From an uncultured Oscillospiraceae bacterium (GTDB lineage Bacteria > Bacillota_A > Clostridia > Oscillospirales > Oscillospiraceae), in contig CANRKN010000029.1 in assembly GCA_947631215.1 (NCBI GenBank), positions 1 through 19,565 of the forward strand: a stretch of DNA of 19,565 nt, given 5' to 3'. Positions 10,959-17,519 of the stretch are shown here, one piece after another. The notes beneath the pieces were generated by a model, which had not been told where the DNA came from, ran no database searches, and worked only from the letters and a program-made list of their open reading frames with translations. A program made the position numbers and the translations under genes. Position 1 is the first letter of the stretch, and each line of letters starts with the position of its first letter.

Positions 10959-11543
10959 ATGAAACTGCTGGAAGAGCGCATCCTGCGGGACGGAAAGGTG
11001 CGCGCGGGCGGCATCCTCAAGGTGGACGCCTTCCTGAACCACCAGATGGACGTGGCGCTGTTCGGCGAGCTGGCCAGGGCCTGGCACGAGGCGTATAAGA
11101 ACGACAACGTGACGAAAATACTGACCATAGAGGCGTCCGGCATAGGGCTGGCATGCATCGCGGCCCAGGAATTCGGCTGCCCCGTTTTATTCGCCAAAAA
11201 GACGAAGACCCGGAACATCGACGGCCAGGTCTACACCACCCGGGTGGCCAGCTACACCCACGGCTATGTGTACGACGTGATCGTGGCCAAGGACTACCTG
11301 CTGCCCACGGACCGGGTGCTGCTCATCGACGACTTCCTGGCCAACGGCGCGGCCCTGGAGGGACTGTGCGACCTGGTGCATCAGGCGGGCGCCACCCTGG
11401 TGGGCGCGGGCGTCGCCGTGGAAAAGTGCTTTCAGCCCGGCGGCAGGCGCCTGCGGGAGCAGGGCCTGCGCATCGAGTCCCTGGCCCGCATCGCCTCCAT
11501 GTCGGAGGACGGCGTCGTCTTTGAAGCTGACACAGAGGAATAA
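10959..11543 (+). CDS. xpt: Xanthine phosphoribosyltransferase
   Basis: This 194-residue type I phosphoribosyltransferase converts xanthine plus PRPP to XMP (purine salvage). It closely resembles Bacillus Xpt from end to end. The matching blocks are ILKVDAFLNHQMD (19-31), KILTIEASGIGLA (53-65), the PRPP loop VLLIDDFLANGAA (120-132), VEKCFQPGG and IESLARIASM. The ATG at 10959 has GGAGGT (10943-10948) 10 nt upstream. The next gene starts 2 nt after the stop, so a HAD phosphatase is co-transcribed. In Bacillus xpt is controlled by a guanine riboswitch; here the leader of about 36 nt is too short for that aptamer, so control differs or is absent. Confidence 0.95.
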   Translation: MKLLEERILRDGKVRAGGILKVDAFLNHQMDVALFGELARAWHEAYKNDNVTKILTIEASGIGLACIAAQEFGCPVLFAKKTKTRNIDGQVYTTRVASYTHGYVYDVIVAKDYLLPTDRVLLIDDFLANGAALEGLCDLVHQAGATLVGAGVAVEKCFQPGGRRLREQGLRIESLARIASMSEDGVVFEADTEE

Positions 11544-11545
11544 AC

Positions 11546-12193
11546 ATGCGCTTTGAACACATCTTTTTCGACCTGGACGGCACCCTGACGGACCCGGCCT
11601 TGGGCATCACCAACGCCATCATCTACGCCCGGAAAAAGTGGGGGCTTGACCCGGGAAAAAATGAGGATTATTATAAGTTCATAGGCCCTCCCATGCCCAA
11701 GAGCTTTGAGACCTACTGGGGCATGAGCCCCGAGGACGCCGCCCGGACGCTGGCCTACTACCGGGAGTACTACACCGACGTGGGCCTTTTTGAAAACGCG
11801 CCCTACCCCGGCATGGCGGAGACGCTGCAAAGCCTTCAGGACGCGGGGCTCAGGCTCTATGTGGCCACCTCCAAGCCCACGTTCATGTCCGTGCGCATAT
11901 TGGAGAAGTTTGACCTGGCAAAATACTTCATCACCATCTCCGGCAGCGACCCGAACCAGCCGGACAGCACCAAGGCGGACGTGATCCGGGCCGCCCGGGA
12001 TAAGTTCGGCGTGGACATGGTCAGGGCAGTGATGGTGGGCGACAGGAGCTACGACGTGGCGGGCGCCCATGAGTGCGCCATCCCCTGCATAGGGGTGCTC
12101 TACGGCTACGGCAGCCGGGAGGAGCTCACCGCCGCCGGTGCGGATCACATAGCCGAAACGGTGGCGGACCTGGGCCGGCTGTTGCTGGCCTGA
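11546..12193 (+). CDS. HAD family hydrolase (phosphoglycolate phosphatase-like)
   Basis: This 215-residue HAD phosphatase has a helical C1 cap (about 18-85). Motif I is FFDLDGTLTDP (Asp9 and Asp11), motif II VATSKP (Thr108/Ser109), motif III Lys143 in DSTKADVI, and motif IV VMVGDRSYDVAGA with Asp165-166 region acidic residues and Asp170. This is the Gph/PpaX-like pattern. It starts 2 nt after the xpt stop, with its GAGGA ribosome site (11535-11539) inside the end of xpt, so the two are one operon. A nucleotide-monophosphate or similar phosphatase linked to purine salvage is possible, but the substrate cannot be read from sequence. The promoter of mgtE overlaps and follows its 3' end. Confidence 0.88.
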   Translation: MRFEHIFFDLDGTLTDPALGITNAIIYARKKWGLDPGKNEDYYKFIGPPMPKSFETYWGMSPEDAARTLAYYREYYTDVGLFENAPYPGMAETLQSLQDAGLRLYVATSKPTFMSVRILEKFDLAKYFITISGSDPNQPDSTKADVIRAARDKFGVDMVRAVMVGDRSYDVAGAHECAIPCIGVLYGYGSREELTAAGADHIAETVADLGRLLLA

Positions 12194-12212
12194 AAGATTT
12201 TTGACCTATAAT
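12182..12212 (+). promoter_or_regulatory. Probable mgtE promoter
   Basis: Perfect TATAAT (12207-12212). The nearest -35-like hexamer is TTGCTG (12182-12187) with a long 19-nt spacer, inside the end of the HAD gene. Transcription would begin near 12219, leaving a leader of about 200 nt before mgtE. Confidence 0.5.
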
Positions 12213-12218
12213 TTTTAC

Positions 12219-12418
12219 AAACCGCAGCGAGGGATGTTTTCGCGAGGCGAGAAAGGTATCGCGGAAACAGACCCGCTGCCGAAAGGAAGTGACACGATGG
12301 ACGCTGGCGATAGTAGTACCGGCACAAAACGAGGCCGAACGCGGCGGGCGTCCATCGCCCGCTGACCTTTGACGGCCTTTTTGTGCCTTCCCCACACTGA
12401 TAAAAGGAGGAAGGTCGA
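12219..12418 (+). promoter_or_regulatory. Structured mgtE leader with an upstream ORF and switchable pairings
   Basis: A roughly 200-nt leader with several exact pairings. (1) GCAGCG 12224-12229 with CGCTGC 12274-12279 encloses a 9-bp hairpin 12237-12245/12259-12267. (A) CGATGGACGC 12295-12304 with 12348-12357 hides the upstream ORF start codon. (B) GCGGGCG 12344-12350 with CGCCCGC 12356-12362. (C) A 15-bp helix with a 2-nt bulge, 12321-12337 with 12373-12387. (D) CCTTCC 12386-12391 with GGAAGG 12409-12414 covers part of the mgtE ribosome site AGGAGG (12405-12410). A excludes B and C, and C excludes D, so two states result. Five T residues at 12378-12382 also give a terminator-like look to B plus the base of C. 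It lacks the M-box consensus as far as I can tell. Pairings are read directly; the switching is inference. Confidence 0.55.
12297..12365 (+). CDS. Candidate 22-codon leader peptide upstream of mgtE
   Basis: A short ORF (ATG 12297, TGA 12363-12365) lies inside the mgtE leader. It has a plausible ribosome site AAAGGAAG (12282-12289) about 7 nt before the ATG. The peptide begins MDAGDSSTGTK and its second half is arginine-rich (RGRTRRASIAR, five Arg in eleven). Its start codon lies in one arm of pairing A, and codons 9-14 form one arm of the long-range helix C, so ribosome occupancy would alter folding. This recalls leader-peptide control of Mg2+ transporter genes (mgtL in Salmonella), though the sequences are unrelated and there is no proline motif. 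It may be a chance ORF. Confidence 0.4.
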   Translation: MDAGDSSTGTKRGRTRRASIAR

Positions 12419-13795
12419 ATGGCTGAGCGCAGCGTGACCCTGGACGACACCATCGTCGCCCTGGCGGAACAGAAGAAGTATACCACTTTGCGGGATATCC
12501 TGGTGACCATGAATCCCGCCGACGCAGCCGCCCTCTTCGACGAAACGGAGGAGCGGCTGCTTCCCTTGCTCTTCCGGCTTTTGCCCAAGGACATGGCCGC
12601 GGAGACCTTTGTGGAGATGGAGCCGGACAGCCAGGAACTGCTGATCCACGGGTTTTCCGACAGCGAGCTGAAGGAGGTCGTGGACGAGCTGTACGTGGAC
12701 GACGCGGTGGACCTGGTGGAAGAGATGCCCGCGAATGTAGTGAAGCGCATCCTCCGGCAGGCGGACCCGGAGACCCGCAAGCTCATCAACAACATCTTAA
12801 AATACCCCGACGACTCCGCCGGGAGCATGATGACCACGGAATACGTGGACCTGCTGCCCACCATGACCGTGGAGGACTCCATCAAGCGCATCCGCCGCAC
12901 CGGCACGGACAAGGAGACCATCAACATCTGCTACGTGATCGACGACGGCCGCCACCTCTTAGGCATCGTCTCCATCCGCACCCTCATCCTCGCCGACGAG
13001 GACGAGCTGGTGTCCGACGTCATGAACGAGAACTTCATCTCCGTGGGCACCCTCACCGACCAGGAGGACGCCACGGCCATGTTCTCCAAGTACGACCTGA
13101 CGGTGCTGCCGGTGGTGGACAATGAGAATCGCCTCGTGGGCATCATCACCGTCGACGACGCCCTGGACGTTTTGGAGACGGAGACCACCGAGGACATTGA
13201 GATCATGGGCGGTATGACGCCCACCGACAAGCCCTATCTGAAGACCTCCGTGTGGGAGACCTTCAAGGCCCGGTTCCCCTGGCTGCTGCTTTTGATGATA
13301 TCCGCCACCTTCACCGGCCAGATCATCACCAGCTTTGAAAACGCCCTGGCCGCCGCGGCGGTGCTCACCGCCTACATCCCCATGCTCATGGACACCGGCG
13401 GCAACTCCGGCTCCCAGGCCAGCGTCACGGTCATCCGCGGCATATCCCTGAACGACATCGAGTTCAAGGACTATTTCAAGGTGCTGTGGAAGGAGATACG
13501 GGTGGCGGTGATCTGCGGCGCGGCCCTGGCGGCGGCCAACTTCGTAAAGCTCATGCTGGTGGACAGGATGCTCTTCCACAACCCGGACATCACCGTCACC
13601 GTGGCGGCGGTCATATGCCTCACCATGGTGTGCACCATCCTCGTCGCCAAGGTCGTGGGCTGCACCCTGCCCATGCTGGCGGAGAAGCTGGGCTTCGACC
13701 CAGCAGTCATGAGCTCTCCCTTCATCACCACCATCGTGGACGCTCTCTCCCTTCTCATCTACTTCCGCTTCGCGGTGATGATCCTGCACCTGTGA
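12419..13795 (+). CDS. mgtE: Magnesium transporter MgtE
   Basis: This 458-residue Mg2+-selective channel of the inner membrane has standard architecture. It has an N-terminal alpha-solenoid (about 1-135, rich in acidic helices such as ELYVDDAVDLVEEMP), then tandem CBS domains (about 136-262, including VLPVVDNENRLVGIITVDDA), a linker helix and five membrane helices from about 275. Pore signatures are PMLMDTGGNSGSQASVTVIR (from 321) and SPFITTIVDALSLLIYF, whose Asp441 corresponds to the pore Asp432 of Thermus MgtE. The acidic N and CBS domains act as an intracellular Mg2+ sensor in this family. The ATG at 12419 follows AGGAGG (12405-12410) by 8 nt. It is preceded by a long structured leader and followed by a strong terminator, so it is a single-gene unit. 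Confidence 0.96.
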   Translation: MAERSVTLDDTIVALAEQKKYTTLRDILVTMNPADAAALFDETEERLLPLLFRLLPKDMAAETFVEMEPDSQELLIHGFSDSELKEVVDELYVDDAVDLVEEMPANVVKRILRQADPETRKLINNILKYPDDSAGSMMTTEYVDLLPTMTVEDSIKRIRRTGTDKETINICYVIDDGRHLLGIVSIRTLILADEDELVSDVMNENFISVGTLTDQEDATAMFSKYDLTVLPVVDNENRLVGIITVDDALDVLETETTEDIEIMGGMTPTDKPYLKTSVWETFKARFPWLLLLMISATFTGQIITSFENALAAAAVLTAYIPMLMDTGGNSGSQASVTVIRGISLNDIEFKDYFKVLWKEIRVAVICGAALAAANFVKLMLVDRMLFHNPDITVTVAAVICLTMVCTILVAKVVGCTLPMLAEKLGFDPAVMSSPFITTIVDALSLLIYFRFAVMILHL

Positions 13796-13815
13796 CAAAT
13801 ACCTTTTTTGACGGA

Positions 13816-13852
13816 AAAAGCCCGGGAAACCAAAATGGTTTCCCGGGCTTTT
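13816..13852. terminator. Bidirectional terminator between mgtE and the XRE regulator
   Basis: A perfect 16-bp inverted repeat (AAAAGCCCGGGAAACC at 13816-13831, complement at 13837-13852) encloses a 5-nt loop. A-rich and T-rich edges allow function on both strands. The minus-strand regulator stops at its edge (13852-13854). Confidence 0.92.
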
Positions 13853-14061
13853 CAATTGTCTTCATATTCCAGGATATCCCCCGGCGTGCAGTCCAGCGCC
13901 TCGCAGATAGCCGCCAGCGTGGAAAAGCGCACCGCCGTGACCCGGTTGTTTTTCAGCTTCGACAGGTTCACGTTGGAGATGCCCACCCGCTCGGCAAGCT
14001 CGTTGAGGCTCATCTTCCGCTCCACCATCATCCTGTCCAGACGCAGCACGATCTTTCCCAT
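13852..14061 (-). CDS. XRE/Cro-CI family small transcriptional regulator (YozG-like)
   Basis: This 69-residue protein consists almost only of a Cro/CI-type helix-turn-helix. The body is MSLNELAERVGISNVNLSKL (17-36), with the recognition helix around 29-40, and the typical tail CEALDCTPGDILEY is present. It is the small HTH class that pairs with a DUF2975 membrane protein, as in the yozG-yoaS pair of Bacillus. The ATG at 14061 is 1 nt past the stop of that partner gene; GGAGGG lies within the partner's end. Targets are unknown; autoregulation is plausible. The stop codon sits at the edge of the shared terminator. Confidence 0.9.
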   Translation of the reverse strand: MGKIVLRLDRMMVERKMSLNELAERVGISNVNLSKLKNNRVTAVRFSTLAAICEALDCTPGDILEYEDN

Positions 14062-14062
14062 A

Positions 14063-14629
14063 TCACAACAGTCCCTCCACGTCGTCCTCCAGCTTCACCC
14101 CGTAGGCGAATATCCGGCTGAGCGCCAGTACGATCACGCCGGTGATGATACCGGATACGTCTACCTGGAACGAGTAACTCGGCCAGCACAGAATACACAC
14201 CAACAGGCTCACCGCCACCGTCACAAGGGGCACGGCGATGACCAGCCAGCCGATCTGACGGACCTTTCGCACCACCGGCTTCTGGAAGGGCGTACCCGAC
14301 TGGCATGCCCTGATGACTTCCCCTATCCGTCGGAACGTCAGCGCTCCCAGTACCGATGTGGCGGCGTCGCCCGCCATCATGAGCGCCTGCAGCCCCGTGT
14401 CAAAGCCCGTCTGGCCCGTGACCACCATATTCAGCCCGCCTAGGAAGCCGTACTGCACCATCTGGTAGTACAGAGTTTCTCCCTCCGTCTCAAAGCCCAG
14501 CAGAGAGGCAAACCAGTCCGGCGCCACGGCCATGGTAATGGCCATGAACAGACACAGGGCCGCCCCGAGCCAGTGCAGCGCCTCCAACACACGGATGAAT
14601 ACATATCCCGCCTTTGCCTTTCCCTTCAT
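14063..14629 (-). CDS. DUF2975 family membrane protein
   Basis: A 188-residue predicted inner-membrane protein with about four hydrophobic segments (approximately 8-36, 58-75, 124-147 and 152-172). The C-terminal LSRIFAYGVKLEDDVEGLL resembles the end of DUF2975 proteins, which usually finish with an (R/A)-x-G-x-x-L-x-x-(E/D) motif. Function is unknown. I place the start at the ATG at 14629, which has AGGAGG 7 nt upstream; the preceding GTG at 14632 is too close to that site. The XRE gene follows after 1 nt. The pair probably forms a signalling module in which membrane state modulates the HTH protein, which is inference. Confidence 0.8.
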   Translation of the reverse strand: MKGKAKAGYVFIRVLEALHWLGAALCLFMAITMAVAPDWFASLLGFETEGETLYYQMVQYGFLGGLNMVVTGQTGFDTGLQALMMAGDAATSVLGALTFRRIGEVIRACQSGTPFQKPVVRKVRQIGWLVIAVPLVTVAVSLLVCILCWPSYSFQVDVSGIITGVIVLALSRIFAYGVKLEDDVEGLL

Positions 14630-14675
14630 CACAGAACCTCCTGTTCAAAAAACTTCGGTCCGGTCCGATGGTCAC

Positions 14676-14704
14676 AGCATAGCAGGATATTTTTCGTTTG
14701 TCAA
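14676..14704 (-). promoter_or_regulatory. Promoter of the DUF2975-XRE operon
   Basis: On the minus strand a perfect TTGACA (14699-14704), a 17-nt spacer and TATGCT (14676-14681). Between the start site and the ribosome site lies a tandem CGGTC repeat (14660-14669 region) that could be an operator. Confidence 0.75.
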
Positions 14705-14814
14705 TAAGTTTTTAATGTTCTACGATAAATTCTTTTCGTCTTGCATAAAATTCTCCGGAGAAAAAGTGCCCAGCAGATACCGAAGCGCCTCTCCCGCCGG
14801 GAGAGGCGCTTTTG
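14698..14814 (+). ncRNA. Candidate small RNA with its own promoter and terminator
   Basis: On the plus strand TTGTCA (14698-14703), a 17-nt spacer and TACGAT (14721-14726) would start transcription near 14733. About 50 nt later comes a perfect 13-bp GC-rich hairpin followed by TTTTG. No plus-strand gene lies between. The result would be an RNA of about 80 nt, convergent with the gene ending at 14822. The -35 overlaps the -35 of the divergent DUF2975 promoter. Evidence is only the motif pair. Confidence 0.3.
14783..14814 (+). terminator. Strong hairpin with plus-strand T-tail
   Basis: AAGCGCCTCTCCC (14783-14795) pairs perfectly with 14799-14811 around a GCC loop. On plus it is followed by TTTTG; on minus it is followed by CGGTATC, without a U-run. 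It is therefore oriented for plus-strand transcription, though it may also slow transcription leaving the minus-strand gene at 14822. Confidence 0.7.
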
Positions 14815-14821
14815 TTGGCTT

Positions 14822-15232
14822 TTACATATCGTCCACGGTCAGGTTGTCTATCCCGTGCTGCTCAAACTCAGAATAATACTCCTCCATGCGGCTGGCGAGC
14901 TCCGACTCGTCGTCGGCGTCCACGCCCTCGCCCTCCATGTCCCGGCGGGCCAGCTCCTCGGCCAGGATGTCGAAGAACACCGCGTCCTCATAGTCGGCGA
15001 TGGCCTCGTGGATGCCCCCCTCCTCGTAGGCCTTGGAGGGGAACACGTGGCCCTGCCATGTCTCTATGAGCGAGCGCATGCCAAGCTGGGAGCACAGGGC
15101 AAATATCTTCTCCTGCAAAAGGTCATAGTCCTCGAACCGGTCGTCGCCCCGGGCGGAGTTCAGCACCCAATCCCCCACGTACACCAGGTCCAGAAGCCTT
15201 CTGAATTCCTTATCGGTAAGCTCGATGGTCAC
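14822..15232 (-). CDS. Acidic protein of unknown function
   Basis: I do not recognise this 136-residue soluble protein. It begins TIELTDKEFRRLLDLVYVGD after the start, followed by a mostly helical body with many aromatic and acidic residues (FEDYDLLQEKIFALCSQLGM, DYEDAVFFDILAEELARR). It ends in a strongly acidic tail (DADDESELASRMEEYYSEFE). There is no membrane segment, signal peptide or Cys/His cluster. I choose the GTG at 15232 because GGAGG lies 8 nt upstream and an extended -10 box at 15270-15278 would start transcription near 15262. The in-frame ATGs further upstream fall in or before that promoter. It is a single-gene unit, divergent from the DUF1934-argS operon. Confidence 0.75.
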   Translation of the reverse strand: MTIELTDKEFRRLLDLVYVGDWVLNSARGDDRFEDYDLLQEKIFALCSQLGMRSLIETWQGHVFPSKAYEEGGIHEAIADYEDAVFFDILAEELARRDMEGEGVDADDESELASRMEEYYSEFEQHGIDNLTVDDM

Positions 15233-15269
15233 GCCGCCCACCTCCTTGTGTCTCTTAGTGCCTATAGCC

Positions 15270-15278
15270 ATTATAGCA
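15270..15278 (-). promoter_or_regulatory. Extended -10 promoter of the acidic unknown gene
   Basis: On the minus strand TGCTATAAT gives an extended -10 (TGn plus perfect TATAAT at 15270-15275). The -35 region (15293-15298, GGAACA) is weak, as is common with extended -10 promoters. Confidence 0.6.
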
Positions 15279-15340
15279 CACTTGCGCTGTAATGTTCCAT
15301 AGTGCAAAGGCACAATATTTGTCCAAATGCTATTTTTTCC

Positions 15341-15369
15341 TTGTCTTGGAGACGGTTTTAGGGTATGAT
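15341..15369 (+). promoter_or_regulatory. Promoter of the DUF1934-argS operon
   Basis: TTGTCT (15341-15346), a 17-nt spacer and TATGAT (15364-15369). The predicted start site, 7 nt past the -10, falls on the A of the ATG at 15376. Confidence 0.72.
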
Positions 15370-15375
15370 AGGCTC

Positions 15376-15810
15376 ATGAATATGCGTGATGTTATCATTT
15401 CCATAACGGGCATCCAGCATGACCCCACGGGGCAGAAGGATGCGGTAGAGCTGGTCACAGCCGGAAAGTACGGCTTTGAGAACGGGGAGAGCCGCTTTAC
15501 CTATGAGGAGAGCGACCTCACCGGCCTGGACGGCACCCGCACCACCTTCACCATCAGCCCTATGGGGGTCGTGATGCGCCGGGAGGGCAGTCTCAACTCC
15601 GAGATGATCTTCCGGGAGGGGAAAAAGGACCTGTTCCTTTACGAGACCCCCTACGGCAGCGCCACCATGGGCGTGGACACCCGCCGCATCGACGCGAAGC
15701 TGGACGAGCACGGGGGCACCATGGAGCTGGACTACCAGATCGACTTCAACCACACCCCCGTGGGCCGGAACAAATTCAAGATCAACGTGAAAGAGAAACG
15801 ACATGGCTGA
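15376..15810 (+). CDS. DUF1934 family protein (YwiB-like beta-barrel)
   Basis: A 144-residue protein of the DUF1934 family, predicted to be a small calycin-like beta-barrel of unknown role. Characteristic features are the start RDVIISITGIQ, RFTYEESDLTGLDGTRTTFT in the middle, and the end LDYQIDFNHTPVGRNKFKIN. Bacillus ywiB belongs to the same family and likewise precedes argS, so the neighbourhood is conserved across Firmicutes. The ATG at 15376 (or 15382, two codons later) is used; no Shine-Dalgarno lies upstream and the -10 ends only 6 nt before it, so translation looks leaderless. It overlaps argS by 8 nt. Confidence 0.88.
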   Translation: MNMRDVIISITGIQHDPTGQKDAVELVTAGKYGFENGESRFTYEESDLTGLDGTRTTFTISPMGVVMRREGSLNSEMIFREGKKDLFLYETPYGSATMGVDTRRIDAKLDEHGGTMELDYQIDFNHTPVGRNKFKINVKEKRHG

Positions 15811-17467
15811 CCTGATCGAACGGGCAAAACAGAGCGTCGACGCTCTCATCAAAAAGGCTGTCCCGGCGCTGGAGGATGCCCCCGGCGCCGTCAGCATCCC
15901 CAAGGACACCAAAAACGGCGACTTCGCCGCCAACCACGCCATGGCCGGGGCCAAGGCGCTCCATGCCGCCCCCAAGGCCATCGCCGAAAACATCCTGACG
16001 AACCTGGACCTCACGGGCACATGGTTCACCGCCGCCGAGGCCGCCGGCCCCGGCTTTTTGAACTTCCGGCTGGGGGACGAGTGGTATTCCGCCGTGCTGG
16101 ACGCGGTGACCGCCGAGGGCGCGGCCTACGGCCGGGCCGAGGACAGGAACGGCAAAAAGGTCATGGTGGAGTTCGTCTCCGCCAACCCCACCGGGCCCAT
16201 GACCATCGGCAACGCCCGGGGCGGCGTGCTGGGCGACACCATGGCCGCCGTGCTGGACTGGGCCGGCTGGGACGTGTGGCGGGAGTTCTACGTGAACAAC
16301 GCCGGCCACCAGGTGGAGCTGTTCGGCCAGTCCCTGGAGGCCCGGTATCTGCAGCTCATCCACGGCGAGGACGCGGTGGAATTTCCCGACAACGGCTACC
16401 ACGGGGACGACATCAGGGCTTTGGCGCAGGAGATATACGACGCCGGCGGCGACAAATATGACGCCATGGACCCCGCGGAGCGGCAGAAGGCATTCATAGA
16501 ATACGGCCTGCCCCGGAACATCGAGCGGATGCGCGCAGACCTTGAAAGGTACGGCATCACCTTCGACCGGTGGTTTCTGGAGACGGAGCTGCACCAGTCC
16601 GGCTACGTGGCCGAGACGGTGGATATCCTCACCAAGTCCGGCCACACCTATGAAAAGGACGGGCAGCTCTGGCTGCGCAACACCGACTTCGGCGCGGACA
16701 AGGACGAGTGCATGCGCCGGGCGGACGGGACCTGGACCTACTACGCCGTGGACATCGCCTACCACCGCAACAAGTTCGTGGAGCGGGGCTTCGACCGGGT
16801 CATCGACGTGTGGGGCGCGGACCACCACGGCCACGCCATCCGCTTCGGCAAGACCATGGAGTGCCCCGAGCTGGGCCTCAATGGCCGGGCGCTGGACTTC
16901 CTCATCATGCAGATGGTCCGCCTTACCCGGAACGGGGAGACCGTGAAGGTCTCCAAGCGCACGGGCAAGGCCCTGACCCTGGCGGACCTGATGGACGAGA
17001 TCGGCCGGGACCCCTGCCGGTACTTCTTCAACGCCAGCCCCGGCAGCCACCTGGAATTCGACCTGGACCTGGCCGTGCGCCAGGACAGCGAAAACCCGGT
17101 CTACTATGTCCAGTACGCCCACGCCCGGATATGCTCGCTCCTGGCCACGTTAGCGGAGGATGGCCTGGCCCCGGCGGAGCATCCTGACGCCGCCCTTCTC
17201 ACCTCCCCCCAGGAGCGGGAACTCATCCGCTCCCTGGCCTCCTTCCCCGGGGAGATACGTTCTGCCGCGGCGGAGCTGGACCCCTCCCGCATCAACCGCT
17301 ACGCCACGGACCTGGCCTCCCGGTTCCACAAGTTCTACAACGCCTGCCGCATCCGGGGCGAGGCGGAGAACACGGCCCGGGCCCGTCTGGCCCTGGCCCA
17401 GGCCACAAAGCAGGTGCTGGAGAACGCCTTGGGCATTCTGGGCGTCACCGCCCCTGAATCCATGTGA
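15803..17467 (+). CDS. argS: Arginyl-tRNA synthetase
   Basis: This 554-residue class I synthetase charges tRNA-Arg. The N-terminal Add-1 domain (about 1-90) ends in PGFLNFRL. The catalytic core has EFVSANPTGPMTIGNARGG (123-141), YVNNAGHQ, and VWGADHHGHAIRF. The KMSKS-like VSKRTG lies at 383-388. The helical anticodon domain (about 430-554) contains VQYAHARICSL. The HIGH position reads TIGN (134-137), with Thr for the first His; HxGN forms are usual in ArgRS, so this Thr is a departure. The ATG at 15803 lies inside the end of the DUF1934 gene (8-nt overlap) with only a weak AGAG upstream, so it is probably coupled to that gene. No T-box is present. Confidence 0.97.
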   Translation: MADLIERAKQSVDALIKKAVPALEDAPGAVSIPKDTKNGDFAANHAMAGAKALHAAPKAIAENILTNLDLTGTWFTAAEAAGPGFLNFRLGDEWYSAVLDAVTAEGAAYGRAEDRNGKKVMVEFVSANPTGPMTIGNARGGVLGDTMAAVLDWAGWDVWREFYVNNAGHQVELFGQSLEARYLQLIHGEDAVEFPDNGYHGDDIRALAQEIYDAGGDKYDAMDPAERQKAFIEYGLPRNIERMRADLERYGITFDRWFLETELHQSGYVAETVDILTKSGHTYEKDGQLWLRNTDFGADKDECMRRADGTWTYYAVDIAYHRNKFVERGFDRVIDVWGADHHGHAIRFGKTMECPELGLNGRALDFLIMQMVRLTRNGETVKVSKRTGKALTLADLMDEIGRDPCRYFFNASPGSHLEFDLDLAVRQDSENPVYYVQYAHARICSLLATLAEDGLAPAEHPDAALLTSPQERELIRSLASFPGEIRSAAAELDPSRINRYATDLASRFHKFYNACRIRGEAENTARARLALAQATKQVLENALGILGVTAPESM

Positions 17468-17477
17468 AAAACACCGA

Positions 17478-17499
17478 CTGCCGGCCGCTTGGCCGGCAG
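17478..17499 (+). terminator. Hairpin after argS
   Basis: A perfect 9-bp stem CTGCCGGCC / GGCCGGCAG (17478-17486, 17491-17499) with a GCTT loop lies 10 nt after the argS stop. The tail CCGTTCTAAAT has no U-run, so termination may be weak. Confidence 0.5.
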
Positions 17500-17519
17500 C
17501 CGTTCTAAATCGCCATTTT

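Noticed and set aside
12219..12418. M-box (ykoK) magnesium riboswitch
   Set aside because: I could not find the conserved M-box blocks (such as GGTGAGGCTCCT and GCTAAAGCTC). By eye the leader is something else, though a covariance search is needed to be sure.
14766..14876. Short GTG ORF after GGAG on plus strand
   Set aside because: It runs through the terminator-like hairpin and into the antisense of the next gene; no coding character.
15782..17122. Long minus-strand open frame opposite argS
   Set aside because: Shadow of ArgRS caused by strong third-position GC.
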